Assembly (NCBI RefSeq): GCF_900564155.1
Contig: NZ_LS999839.1
Span: 3,035,097 to 3,099,096 of the forward strand
DNA length: 64,000 nt
Source of the DNA: Pedobacter schmidteae
GTDB taxonomy: Bacteria > Bacteroidota > Bacteroidia > Sphingobacteriales > Sphingobacteriaceae
Reading direction: 5' to 3'
Shown: one piece after another, positions 16,636 to 25,368 of the stretch
Layout of the letters: each line of letters opens with the position of its first letter
Numbering within the stretch: position 1 is the first letter of the stretch
The notes under the pieces: generated by a model
Told to the model about the DNA's origin: nothing
The model's input: the letters and a program-made list of their open reading frames with translations, nothing else
Databases searched by the model: none
Position numbers and translations under genes: made by a program

Positions 16636-18351
16636 ATGAAACGTAGAAATTTTATTGGATTGCTTGGAGTTGGGGCTGCAGCTACAGTTGTAGCGGAGGC
16701 TAAGCCTGTTATGGCTGCAGTAGAAAAGATGACTTTGCCTAATGGTGAGGAAGTGATGAGTGCTGATGTAGTGATTGCCGGTGGTGGGTTGGGCGGTTTT
16801 GCGGCTACGATGTCATCATTACGAAACGGACAGACTGTTATTTTAACGGAAGAAACAGATTGGATTGGTGGGCAGATTACCCAGCAGGGGGTGCCGCCGG
16901 ATGAACATCCCTGGATTGAAACGCATGGTGCTACGCAGTTGTACCGCGATTTCAGAAGTGGCGTTCGGGATTATTATAAAAAGTATTATCCGCTTAAAGA
17001 TGAGGTAAGGAAGCTGGTGAATTTGAATCCTGGCAATGGTTCGGTTTCTAAACTGTGTCACGAGCCTCGGGTAGCGTTGGCGGTACTGAATGATATGCTT
17101 GTGCCTTTTATCAGCTCGGGTAAACTGGTATTACTATTGGAACATAAGGTTGTTGCTGCCCAGGTAAGCGGGACTAAAGTGAGTTCTCTTACAGTGTTGT
17201 CTTTAAGAACCAGAAAGAAACAAATACTTAAAGCACCTTATTTTGTGGATGCAACAGAAACAGGTGAGCTGTTACCTATGACCGGGACGGAATATGTTAC
17301 CGGAACAGAGGCTAAGGGGCAGACGAAGGAATTGCATGCGCCTGAAGTGGCTAATGCTAAAAATAACCAGGCTTTTACCATGTGCTTTGCTATAGATTAT
17401 GTACCTGGAGAGGATCATGTAATTGAGCGGCCCCGGGAATATGATTTCTGGAAAAATTATGCGCCACAGATGACTCCGCCATGGTCGGGGAAATTGTTGG
17501 GTTTGCAGTATTCCGATCCGCGGACGCTGGTGCCTAAGACACTTGGTTTTCATCCCGAAGGTATAAAAACCGGAGAAATGCTGAATTTATGGAATTACCG
17601 TAAAATTATAGACCGGGATAATTTTACCCCAGGTTTTTATAGCGGCGATATTACGATTGTAAACTGGCCGCAAAATGATTATGTGTTGGGCGATCTGATC
17701 AGTTCATCGGAGAAAGATTTTAACAAACATGTGGAGCGGGCCAAGCAGTTGAGTCTTTCGTTGTTGTATTGGTTGCAGACCGAGGCGCCTCGTCCGGATG
17801 GAGGGAAGGGTTTTCCGGGGATAAGGCTGCGTAAAGATGTATTGGGAACGGAAGATGGTTTGGCCAAATATCCTTATATCCGGGAATCGAGAAGGATAAA
17901 GGCAGTGTTTACTATACTGGAAGAGCATGTAGGAGCCGAAAACCGTGCTTTGGTTGCTGCTGCGGCTGGGGATAAAAAGAAGGCTGCCTATTTTTATGAT
18001 AGTGTAGGGGTTGGTTATTATCATATTGATTTGCACCCGAGTAGCGAGGGAGCGAATTATGTTGATTTTGGATCTTTGCCTTTTCAAATTCCATTAGGTG
18101 CATTGTTGCCGGTAAGGATGGAAAATATATTGCCTGCCAACAAAAATATTGGGACTACGCATATCACCAACGGGTGTTACCGTTTACATCCTGTGGAATG
18201 GAGTATTGGGGAGGCTGTAGGGTTGTTGATTAAGTTTGCTGAAGATAAAAAAGTGAGTCCGCGAAAGGTTAGAGCAGATAAAGGATTGCTGGGGGAATTT
18301 CAGGATTTTATTCGAAAGCAAGGTGTGGAGACGGAATGGCCGGAGGGTTGA
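16636..18351 (+). CDS. FAD-dependent oxidoreductase (FAD_oxidored family), Tat-type export signal, copy 1
   Basis: 571 residues. It begins MKRRNFIGLLGVGAAA, a twin-arginine-type signal that suggests folding with cofactor before export. The dinucleotide site AGGGLGG is at about 48-54, followed by the acidic end of the second strand (TEETDWIGG). This layout matches the FAD_oxidored (PF12831) group, which is frequent in polysaccharide loci and usually without assigned substrate. A diverged partner lies at 25369. It sits between SusCD pair 1 and an esterase. Oxidation of a sugar or glycoside in the periplasm is a reasonable guess, not shown. Confidence 0.85.
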   Translation: MKRRNFIGLLGVGAAATVVAEAKPVMAAVEKMTLPNGEEVMSADVVIAGGGLGGFAATMSSLRNGQTVILTEETDWIGGQITQQGVPPDEHPWIETHGATQLYRDFRSGVRDYYKKYYPLKDEVRKLVNLNPGNGSVSKLCHEPRVALAVLNDMLVPFISSGKLVLLLEHKVVAAQVSGTKVSSLTVLSLRTRKKQILKAPYFVDATETGELLPMTGTEYVTGTEAKGQTKELHAPEVANAKNNQAFTMCFAIDYVPGEDHVIERPREYDFWKNYAPQMTPPWSGKLLGLQYSDPRTLVPKTLGFHPEGIKTGEMLNLWNYRKIIDRDNFTPGFYSGDITIVNWPQNDYVLGDLISSSEKDFNKHVERAKQLSLSLLYWLQTEAPRPDGGKGFPGIRLRKDVLGTEDGLAKYPYIRESRRIKAVFTILEEHVGAENRALVAAAAGDKKKAAYFYDSVGVGYYHIDLHPSSEGANYVDFGSLPFQIPLGALLPVRMENILPANKNIGTTHITNGCYRLHPVEWSIGEAVGLLIKFAEDKKVSPRKVRADKGLLGEFQDFIRKQGVETEWPEG

Positions 18352-18658
18352 GTATTTGAATTGACGTTTGTTGATGTTCGTTAAGGTGTTTGTTTACGCT
18401 TTATATGGTTTTACTTTGTAACAAAATATAATAAATATTATATAGTTATTAAATTTTATTTATATTCACCCTTGTTTAGTGGTGTGGGCTTGCACTGATG
18501 TCTTGTTTTTGATTATTTGTCTGTTGGATAAGTGGTGTTGGGGGGTGTTACAGAGGTTTTATTGCTTTTTGGTTTGGTGGGGTGGATAGGTGTTTGTAAT
18601 AAAAATTAAAATATAGGTGTCTGTGTGGGTTGCTGGGGATGCAATAAGAACATGGGGT
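18352..18658. other. 307-bp intergenic region with a promoter block
   Basis: Noncoding. It contains AT-rich sequence with AATAAATATTATAT and the shared promoter block at 18445-18470. The rest (18471-18620) is unusually G/T-rich on the plus strand. No terminator with a clear stem was found for the upstream flavoprotein gene. Confidence 0.55.
18445..18470 (+). promoter_or_regulatory. Shared promoter/operator block, second copy
   Basis: GTTATTAAA at 18445 and TATATTCACC at 18461, the same 16-bp start-to-start spacing as at 10244-10269. It precedes the esterase gene by about 190 bp. Confidence 0.5.
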
Positions 18659-19465
18659 ATGAATAGGATAAAATACATTTTTCTGGTGATTTTTTGCGGT
18701 CTGTTTTTGCCTGTAAAAGGGCAGGATTTGCTGGTGCTGAAGTCGAAATCTTTAAAAACAAAGGATAGTGTGTGGGTTTTTAAGCCTGCGGCTTACGATG
18801 CTAAGGCTATCTATCCCGTTGTTTACCTGTTGCATGGGCATTCTGCAAATTATCGTACCTGGAACAAATTAGTTAATCTGCAGAGTATGGCAGATACTTA
18901 TAAATTTATCGTGGTTTGCCCGGATGGTTTAAAAAGAAGCTGGTATATAAATTCTTTGCATCCGGATAGCTTGCAGTATGAGGATTTTTTTATGAAGGAC
19001 CTGATGCCTAAAATTAATAAGGACTATAAAACCGATACGGGAAAAGTTTTTGTGACCGGCAACAGTATGGGTGGTTATGGGGCGATGTATCTTTTTATCA
19101 ATCATCCTGATGTTTTTTTGAGTGCGGGCAGTACTTCTGGGGTGCTTAATTTAAGACATTCGGGCTTTAAAAAGACAACGATTGCCTTTTTGCTGGGGGC
19201 TTATGCCGAGGATAATAAAGCTTTTGATGAGTATTCAGTGGTGAACCGCCTGGATCGCATAAAAGGGGTAAAAAAGAGTTTGATTTTTGATTGCGGGACT
19301 GAAGATTATTTGTACGGCGCGAGCAATCAGTTTAGGCGTAAATGTGATGAATTGAAAATTAAGGCTACCTATATTGCCCAGCCTGGTGCGCATACCGGTA
19401 CGTATTGGAGTAAAAGTATTAAGGCGCATTTTGATTTTTTTTACGGACTGGCTAATGGAAGTTAG
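18659..19465 (+). CDS. Secreted putative esterase (alpha/beta hydrolase, esterase D-like)
   Basis: 268 residues from the ATG at 18659; an upstream GTG (18617) is in frame, but this start begins a clean signal peptide (about 1-21, ending VKGQ). The alpha/beta fold shows the oxyanion region LLHGHSANYRTW (about 57-68), the nucleophile elbow GNSMGGYG with S136, an acid in DCGTEDYLYG and a base in GAHTGTYW. These fit the PF00756 esterase group, which includes acetyl-xylan and feruloyl esterases. It likely removes ester substituents from imported glycan in the periplasm or outside. The substrate is unknown. Confidence 0.82.
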   Translation: MNRIKYIFLVIFCGLFLPVKGQDLLVLKSKSLKTKDSVWVFKPAAYDAKAIYPVVYLLHGHSANYRTWNKLVNLQSMADTYKFIVVCPDGLKRSWYINSLHPDSLQYEDFFMKDLMPKINKDYKTDTGKVFVTGNSMGGYGAMYLFINHPDVFLSAGSTSGVLNLRHSGFKKTTIAFLLGAYAEDNKAFDEYSVVNRLDRIKGVKKSLIFDCGTEDYLYGASNQFRRKCDELKIKATYIAQPGAHTGTYWSKSIKAHFDFFYGLANGS

Positions 19466-19480
19466 TGATTTTTTAACCGG

Positions 19481-19612
19481 TCGTCATCCTGAATTATTCA
19501 GTAGTGTTTATTGATTCGTCTTCATGAGCACTTCGTGGTTTATTTCAGGATCTCTCAAGGGAAAGATCATTCTTGGTAGGTGCTGGATCATGAAATAAAT
19601 TCAGGACGACGA
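19481..19612. repeat. REP-like inverted-repeat element (about 130 bp)
   Basis: The ends are GTCATCCTGAATTA and ATAAATTCAGGACGAC, complementary with mismatches. Inside, TTTATTTCAGGATC (19539-19552) pairs with GATCATGAAATAAA (19586-19599). No coding capacity. The GTCATCCTGAA...TTTCAGGATC form is one I associate with dispersed palindromic repeats of Sphingobacteriaceae. It is probably a non-autonomous mobile repeat or an mRNA 3'-end hairpin. It is followed to about 19680 by three loose copies of GCAGGATGaCGGTAACAA. Confidence 0.65.
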
Positions 19613-19720
19613 GGTGCAGAGGCAGGGTGATGGTAACAAAGCAGGATGGCAAAGTGCTGAAGCAGGATGACGGTAACAATAGAGGAAACAAGAAGATAAT
19701 AAAAAACAACACATAAATAC

Positions 19721-20914
19721 ATGAAACATAAAAACTTAAAAATGATGTTAAGCCTGGCATTGATTTGCGGGGCTACACAGTTGAATGCGCAGACCGTAGA
19801 TAAGAACGATGCGGTAAGTCTTTTGAAGGCGAAACAGGGAAATGTGGTTTTGCTGAAGGATTTTTTTACCATTAAGCCGGCTGATATTAAATACAAGAAA
19901 GTGGTATTGCCTGGTCCTCAGTTTATCATTTCTGATGATCCTGAGTATATCCGGATTCCGGAGGGGATAGCCTTGAAAGAAGCGGTGCAGCCTGGATCGG
20001 TGCGTTTGTATGTGTATAATGTAAACGGCGTGAAGGAGCCGGTAAAAATAGACCGTAAAATCACTGCAGTGATTAAAAATACCGGAAAGCAAAAGATGCA
20101 TATCCGTATGCTGAAATATTCGTCGCAAAAACCTAGCGGCAACTATTTTCAGATTGGTAAGCAAGGTTTGGCGGATTATTTTGCTTCAAACGGCGATCAG
20201 AAAATCCGTACTGTTGAGCCGGGTGAGGCTATTGCAATAGATGAGCAGCTGGAACGTAATGTAGTGAAGTATGATGAGTTGACACATGGTTTTTATGATT
20301 TTGTGATTGATCAGCCGGGAGAGATCAGTGTTATCCAAACAGATATGAATACGCCTGGTCCGGTAGCTTTGAAAAGAATCAAATCGGTAATTCCGACCGG
20401 ACATAAAAATGCTGGCCGCGGTTTGTTTGGTGTGAGCAACTACAAGATTACCGCGACTGATGTATTGGATACTAAAAATGGTGCTGCGGAAATTGTTGTG
20501 GCTGATGGCGAGAAAGATCCATGGGTATTGGGTGTTGAAGGTGTAAGTGGAAAAGAATCTACCCTGGCTGGTAATTACGGTGTGATGTATGATATGGAGT
20601 TGAAGTGGAAAAGTACAGATGGTAAGGGTTTGGCGCTGGTGACCTGGAACTCACGTTCGGGCGACAATCAGTGGTGTAATGGTATGGCTGCAACCATGGT
20701 AGTGAGTAAAGGGAAATTTAATGAGGGTATTATTCAGTTGCCTAACGACAGGTTGGCTACAAAGGGTGCGCCTGAGGCGATATTGATACAGGTATTTCCG
20801 CCGGCAAAAAATGGCGAAGAGCAAGTGATCAAGTTTACCTACTCTCCGCCGGGTGCATCGTGTTTACCTACGCCACTGGTATTTATTCCGGTGGATATGA
20901 ATCTGGTAAAATAA
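19721..20914 (+). CDS. Secreted protein of unknown function
   Basis: 397 residues with a signal peptide ending at LNAQ (about residue 24). The mature part is beta-rich with no membrane segment, no cysteine cluster and no recognised catalytic motif. A Gly-rich stretch near residues 255-275 and a late SPPGASCLPTP segment are visible. It could be a carbohydrate-binding or structural protein; I recall distantly similar beta-sandwich proteins in Firmicutes, but this is too weak to name. It lies between the esterase and ROK copy 2, and its stop codon directly abuts the stop of the convergent ROK gene. Confidence 0.7.
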   Translation: MKHKNLKMMLSLALICGATQLNAQTVDKNDAVSLLKAKQGNVVLLKDFFTIKPADIKYKKVVLPGPQFIISDDPEYIRIPEGIALKEAVQPGSVRLYVYNVNGVKEPVKIDRKITAVIKNTGKQKMHIRMLKYSSQKPSGNYFQIGKQGLADYFASNGDQKIRTVEPGEAIAIDEQLERNVVKYDELTHGFYDFVIDQPGEISVIQTDMNTPGPVALKRIKSVIPTGHKNAGRGLFGVSNYKITATDVLDTKNGAAEIVVADGEKDPWVLGVEGVSGKESTLAGNYGVMYDMELKWKSTDGKGLALVTWNSRSGDNQWCNGMAATMVVSKGKFNEGIIQLPNDRLATKGAPEAILIQVFPPAKNGEEQVIKFTYSPPGASCLPTPLVFIPVDMNLVK

Positions 20915-22135
20915 TTAAGCAGAGTAATCTAAAAGACGTTTTCTAACCAGGAGGCAGGCGCCCATAACGCCTGCTTCTTCACCTAGTTTGGATAGTTTTA
21001 ACTGGGTGTCGCTGTTGACCAGACTTAATGAATATTTGTTTACGGCACTTTTGATAGGTAAGTGGATGTGTTCGCCAGTTAAGGCAAGTGCCCCACCCAG
21101 AATTACCAGTTCGGGATTGTAGATGTTGATGAGCAGTGCTATACCCCGGCCTAATTTTTCGCCTACTTTGGCAATCAGTTCAATTGAAAGTACATCGTCG
21201 TTATTGGCAGCATTGATGATATCTTCCATTTCTATGTGGTCATCGGCAGTTTTGTTTAATGAACTGGATGATCCGGTCTGCAGTTTTTCTTTGAACATAT
21301 TGATCAATGCACGGCCGGAAGCTTCGGTTTCCATACAGCCTTTTTTTCCGCACTGGCAAATGATCTCATTGTTGAACAATGGGATGTGGCCAATCTCTCC
21401 GGCAAATCCTGACTTCCCGTAGTAGAGTTCGTTGTTGATCATTACACCCATTCCTAAGCCGTAATCGAGGTTTAGGAACAGTACATTTTTCTCCTCTTTC
21501 ACTACGCCGCAGTTAAATTCGCCATAGGCCATTGCGCGGGAGTCGTTTTCGAGGTAGGTTTTTAAGTTGAGTTCTTTTTCCAGTAGTTTGCTAAGCGGGT
21601 CTTCGTTGAAATGGAAAAAGCTGTAGCTGTAGCCGGTGGCGTAGTTGATTCGTCCCGACAGGTTGAGTCCTAGTCCCAGTATTTTGTCTTTGGCAATGGC
21701 TGATTCTTTGATGAAATCTCTGATCAGGTTGCATAAACTAGCCAGCGATTCTGCTGTATTTTTTAGATTATAGGGTAGATCTTTCGATATTTTGATGATC
21801 TTTTTCTGCAGATCAATTAGTCCGATATTGATGTGGTTATGTTTTACATCAACGCCTAGGAAAAAACCTGAGTCGGGTGCCAGTCCGTATATATTGGGGC
21901 GTCTGCCTCCTGTTGATCCTACTTTTCCAAAGTCTTTGACCAGTCCGCCAGCAATCAGTTCAGTAATTAATGTAGTTACTTTTGGTACGCTCAGATTGGT
22001 TTCTTTACAAAGTTCGGCGATGGTGGCATTGCCGGCATCAGCAAGGTAAGAGATGATCTGTTTTCTGATATGAATGTTTTTATAGGCGACTCCGGTTAGT
22101 ATATCATGGTTGTCGTCGAAAAAGTCGGTTTTCAT
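20915..22135 (-). CDS. ROK family transcriptional regulator (NagC/Mlc-like), copy 2
   Basis: 406 residues, colinear with the ROK at 8767 and with the same parts: winged helix (TIAELCKETNLSVPKVTTLI), a degenerate phosphate loop (DVKHNH) and the zinc motif CQCGKKGCME. It is therefore a sugar-sensing repressor or activator rather than a kinase. It is divergent from the GH20 gene at 22282, and a perfect TTATTAA/TTAATAA dyad lies in the shared gap. Its stop abuts the stop of the secreted protein at 20914. The two ROK genes are probably a local duplication that now divides control of the two halves of the locus. Confidence 0.88.
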   Translation of the reverse strand: MKTDFFDDNHDILTGVAYKNIHIRKQIISYLADAGNATIAELCKETNLSVPKVTTLITELIAGGLVKDFGKVGSTGGRRPNIYGLAPDSGFFLGVDVKHNHINIGLIDLQKKIIKISKDLPYNLKNTAESLASLCNLIRDFIKESAIAKDKILGLGLNLSGRINYATGYSYSFFHFNEDPLSKLLEKELNLKTYLENDSRAMAYGEFNCGVVKEEKNVLFLNLDYGLGMGVMINNELYYGKSGFAGEIGHIPLFNNEIICQCGKKGCMETEASGRALINMFKEKLQTGSSSSLNKTADDHIEMEDIINAANNDDVLSIELIAKVGEKLGRGIALLINIYNPELVILGGALALTGEHIHLPIKSAVNKYSLSLVNSDTQLKLSKLGEEAGVMGACLLVRKRLLDYSA

Positions 22136-22178
22136 AGCGTTTACTTTAGGGTTTCATAACAAAATCTTTACTACAATC

Positions 22179-22234
22179 TTATTAAAAAAAATTAATAAAT
22201 ATGATTAATATGTATTAAAAAGATCTAGATTTAC
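22179..22234 (+). promoter_or_regulatory. Candidate ROK operator and GH20 promoter
   Basis: TTATTAA (22179-22185) and TTAATAA (22192-22198) form a perfect dyad separated by an A6 tract. TAGATTTAC (22226-22234) resembles the -7-like box seen at 10260 and 18461. It lies between divergent ROK copy 2 and GH20. Confidence 0.5.
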
Positions 22235-22281
22235 ACAAAGTTAAATAAAAACACTCGTTTTGTCGGTATATTCCCTTATTC

Positions 22282-24195
22282 ATGATTAAAATTGTATTCA
22301 CGTTAATTAGCAAAATTATATTTCTTGTTGGCTTGCTGGTGTTTTCGTTTCCTGGTTTTGCTCAGGAAAAGCCGCTTGCGTTGATTCCGTTGCCGGCACA
22401 GTTGGAAAAAGTAAAAGGTAATTTTATGTTGAGTGCCAGTACTTTAATTGTGCCGGCTGAGGAGAAAGATAAAGGGCTGGCAGATTTATTGGCCTTAAGA
22501 TTAAAGGTGCAGACGGGGTACAAATTAAGAGTGGTGAAATCGGCCAGAGCTGCAAATGTGATTCGTTTTGTGGCAGATCCAACGGCAAGGTCGGTTAAGG
22601 GGGCTTATCAATTGGAGATTTCGGCAAAAGAGGTGGTGATTAAAGCGGCTAGTCCTGCGGGTTGGTTTTATGGAATACAAACCTTGGTGCAGCTTGTTCC
22701 GGTTATTGAAAATCAGGATGTTGTATCTGCTTCGGCTCCACGTGTTTCAAGTCCGATAGTGAAGGTGCCTGCTGTTAAAATTGCTGATGCGCCGCGTTTC
22801 GAGTGGCGGGGACTGATGCTGGATGTGAGTCGCCATTTCTTCTCCAAAGAAGTGATCAGACGCTATATAGAACAGATGTCGCGGTACAAAATGAATGTAT
22901 TGCATTTGCATTTGACGGATAACCAGGGCTGGAGAGTGGAAATTAAGGCTCTGCCTAAATTAACTGAGGTAGGGGCATGGCGGGTACCGAGGACTGGTTA
23001 TTGGAGGAATCAAAAAGCTCCGGAGCCTGGAGAGAAGGCTACTGATGGTGGTTTTTATACACATGAGGACATTAGAGAGTTGGTGGCTTATGGACAGAAA
23101 CATTTTGTAGAGTTGATACCGGAAATTGATGTTCCGGGGCATGCCTTGGCTATGGTGGCCTCTTATCCTGAGCTTTCCTGTACCAAGACAAGTCAGCAAG
23201 TGCTCGCGGGCGATCCCTGGAATGCATCGCGCACCAATGTATTGTGTGCCGGTAATGATTCTGTTTTTGTATTTCTGGATAAAGTGATGACCGAGCTGGC
23301 TCAGTTATTCCCTTCTAAATATATACATATAGGTGGAGATGAGGTGTCGCGTGCTTATTGGTATAAGTGTGCGGTTTGTCAGCAACGTATTAAAGATGAG
23401 CATTTAACCAGTGCTGAAGAACTGCAGTCTTATTTTCTGAAACGGGTTTCTAAAATTGTGTTGTCGAAGGGTAAACAACCACTTGGCTGGTATGAAAACC
23501 TGCCGGGCGGATTGCCTGATGAGATGGCGGTGATGAGCTGGAAGGACAATAAAGGTGGTATTTTATCATCTAATAAAGGGCAGAAGGTGGTGATGACCCC
23601 TGCATTTTTTACTTACCTGGATTTTTACCAGGGTGATCCTTATTTAGAAAATGCCATTTTTACGATGAACAGGTTGAGTACTACCTTTCAATTTAATCCT
23701 GTGCCAGAAGGTATTAAGGTGGAAAATGTGTTGGGTGGACAGGGGAGTTTATGGACAGAGCAGGTGCCTAATGAGCGCAAATTGCAGTCGATGACCTGGC
23801 CAAGGGCTTTTGCTTTGAGTGAAACTTTGTGGAGTGGTCCGACAAAACGGAGTTGGAATGACTTTGTAAAGCGTGTGGAAGCGCATTTGCCGCGACTGGA
23901 TAAGGATCAGGTTGGCTATTCTAAATATTTTTATGATGCTATTGTTGCTGGGCGGCGTACTGCTGAAAAGGAGCTTTTGATTGTTTTGTCTGCTGAGGTT
24001 GAGGGGCTTAAGATTTATTATTCTTTTGATGATACCGATCCGGATTCTTTTTATCCAATGTATTCGAGTGTTCCTTTGCGCATTCCAAAAGGGGCGCAAA
24101 ATATACGTGTAGTTACTTATAGAGATGATAAACAGGTGGGTAGGATCATGAAGATTCCGATTACGGAATTGGAAAGAAGAACGCCAGCCAAATAA
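22282..24195 (+). CDS. GH20 beta-N-acetylhexosaminidase
   Basis: 637 residues. It has a signal peptide (ending GFAQ near 28), a GH20b N-terminal domain (about 32-165) and a TIM barrel from WRGLMLDVSRHFF (about 175). The catalytic Asp-Glu pair is D353-E354 in HIGGDEVSRAYW. A C-terminal beta domain of the CHB_HEX_C type follows (about 545-625). Family members remove terminal beta-linked GlcNAc or GalNAc by substrate-assisted catalysis, using the 2-acetamido group. It is the clearest indicator that the locus handles GlcNAc-containing glycans. It is divergent from ROK copy 2, which likely controls it. Confidence 0.95.
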   Translation: MIKIVFTLISKIIFLVGLLVFSFPGFAQEKPLALIPLPAQLEKVKGNFMLSASTLIVPAEEKDKGLADLLALRLKVQTGYKLRVVKSARAANVIRFVADPTARSVKGAYQLEISAKEVVIKAASPAGWFYGIQTLVQLVPVIENQDVVSASAPRVSSPIVKVPAVKIADAPRFEWRGLMLDVSRHFFSKEVIRRYIEQMSRYKMNVLHLHLTDNQGWRVEIKALPKLTEVGAWRVPRTGYWRNQKAPEPGEKATDGGFYTHEDIRELVAYGQKHFVELIPEIDVPGHALAMVASYPELSCTKTSQQVLAGDPWNASRTNVLCAGNDSVFVFLDKVMTELAQLFPSKYIHIGGDEVSRAYWYKCAVCQQRIKDEHLTSAEELQSYFLKRVSKIVLSKGKQPLGWYENLPGGLPDEMAVMSWKDNKGGILSSNKGQKVVMTPAFFTYLDFYQGDPYLENAIFTMNRLSTTFQFNPVPEGIKVENVLGGQGSLWTEQVPNERKLQSMTWPRAFALSETLWSGPTKRSWNDFVKRVEAHLPRLDKDQVGYSKYFYDAIVAGRRTAEKELLIVLSAEVEGLKIYYSFDDTDPDSFYPMYSSVPLRIPKGAQNIRVVTYRDDKQVGRIMKIPITELERRTPAK

Positions 24196-24274
24196 TATAC
24201 TTTTCTTTTATTTTTTGCTCTGGTAGGGTTCTTTTATAAATATTTTAACAAAACATAGGAATTGTTTTTAATTT

Positions 24275-24300
24275 ATTTAATAAAGTTATTATATTTACTG
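24275..24300 (+). promoter_or_regulatory. Candidate promoter of the phosphodiester glycosidase operon
   Basis: TTTAATAAA at about 24277, GTTATT at 24285 and a TATATTTAC-like box at 24290-24297. It is a partial match to the blocks at 10244 and 18445, with shorter spacing. Confidence 0.35.
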
Positions 24301-24315
24301 CATAACCAAACCATT

Positions 24316-25332
24316 ATGAACATAAAATCTAACTTAGTACTTGTTTTTATAGCTACAGCGGCATTTTTGTCATCATGTAGCCGGTCTAAAAAGGATGCAG
24401 GGGGTGATGCTGCTCCTGTTGTACCTGTTGATTCTACTCCATTAATCAGCTTGTCGTCGAGCTGGAAAAAAGCAGTTCACCTGATGGGTGATTTTCCTGA
24501 TGGGATTCAGGTTTATATGAATACAACTCCTTTAAATGGAAAGGCTTTTACAGCCTATTGTACTGTTTTTGATCCTGCTTCCAATTTGGAGTTGAAGCCT
24601 TTGTTTGCACCTGTGAATAAGAGTGTTTCTGCTTTATACAAAGATGAGTTGGGTTTTAGGTATGCCTGTATAAATGGAGGTTTTTTTGGAACAAATGTTT
24701 CTTATAGTCTTTCTATGTATAACGGTGTAGTGGATGCGCCAAATATTAAGTCGTTGTCGCGTACTTATAATGGTGCTGCTGCCACTTACTATCCAACACG
24801 TGCCGCCTTCGGTATTTCGGAAGATGGTAAGCCAGAGGTAGCCTGGGTTTATAATGTAGGTACTGGAAATTCGTTGGTATATGCTTATCCGACGCCATCG
24901 GCTAATGCAATTAATACTGCGCCAAAGCCTGTTCCTACAGCTACATATCCTGCGGGAGGTGTGATCTGGAATGTTAAAGCGGCCATTGGGGGTGGTCCAA
25001 TGTTGATTAAGGATAATGTGATCAATGTTACAGATGTTCAGGAATTGATGGATATCGACAATACCAGCGCAAGGGCACGTTCGGCTATTGGTTTTACTGC
25101 CGAAAACAAAATTGTACTACTTGCGGTTGAGGGTGGCAATCCAAACGGACCAGCAGGCTTAAACCTGGTTGAGCTGGCCCAGCTGATGAAGGACATGGGT
25201 TGTGTGGGCGCTATAAATCTTGATGGAGGTGGTTCGACAACAATGACCGTTCGCGCCGAAAGAACTGTTAGGCCTAGCGGCGGATCAGAACGTGCCGTAT
25301 CTACGGCGCTGATTATCAGAAAGAAAAAATAA
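24316..25332 (+). CDS. Phosphodiester glycosidase family lipoprotein (NAGPA domain)
   Basis: 338 residues from the ATG at 24316; a longer frame from 24262 would spoil the signal. The lipoprotein signal ends LSSC (Cys at about 22). The domain has INGGFFGTN, AIGGGPMLI, ARSAIGFT and GAINLDGGGSTTM, the ordered motifs of the NAGPA domain (PF09992). The mammalian relative removes GlcNAc from a GlcNAc-1-phospho-6-mannose diester. In bacteria such proteins cleave sugar-1-phosphodiesters in capsules or teichoic-acid-like polymers. Here it is probably periplasmic or surface bound, next to GH20 and 36 bp before flavoprotein 2. It suggests that the glycan contains GlcNAc-1-phosphate linkages. Confidence 0.88.
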   Translation: MNIKSNLVLVFIATAAFLSSCSRSKKDAGGDAAPVVPVDSTPLISLSSSWKKAVHLMGDFPDGIQVYMNTTPLNGKAFTAYCTVFDPASNLELKPLFAPVNKSVSALYKDELGFRYACINGGFFGTNVSYSLSMYNGVVDAPNIKSLSRTYNGAAATYYPTRAAFGISEDGKPEVAWVYNVGTGNSLVYAYPTPSANAINTAPKPVPTATYPAGGVIWNVKAAIGGGPMLIKDNVINVTDVQELMDIDNTSARARSAIGFTAENKIVLLAVEGGNPNGPAGLNLVELAQLMKDMGCVGAINLDGGGSTTMTVRAERTVRPSGGSERAVSTALIIRKKK

Positions 25333-25368
25333 ATGTAGACTAATTTACTATTACAATATAATTTAAAG

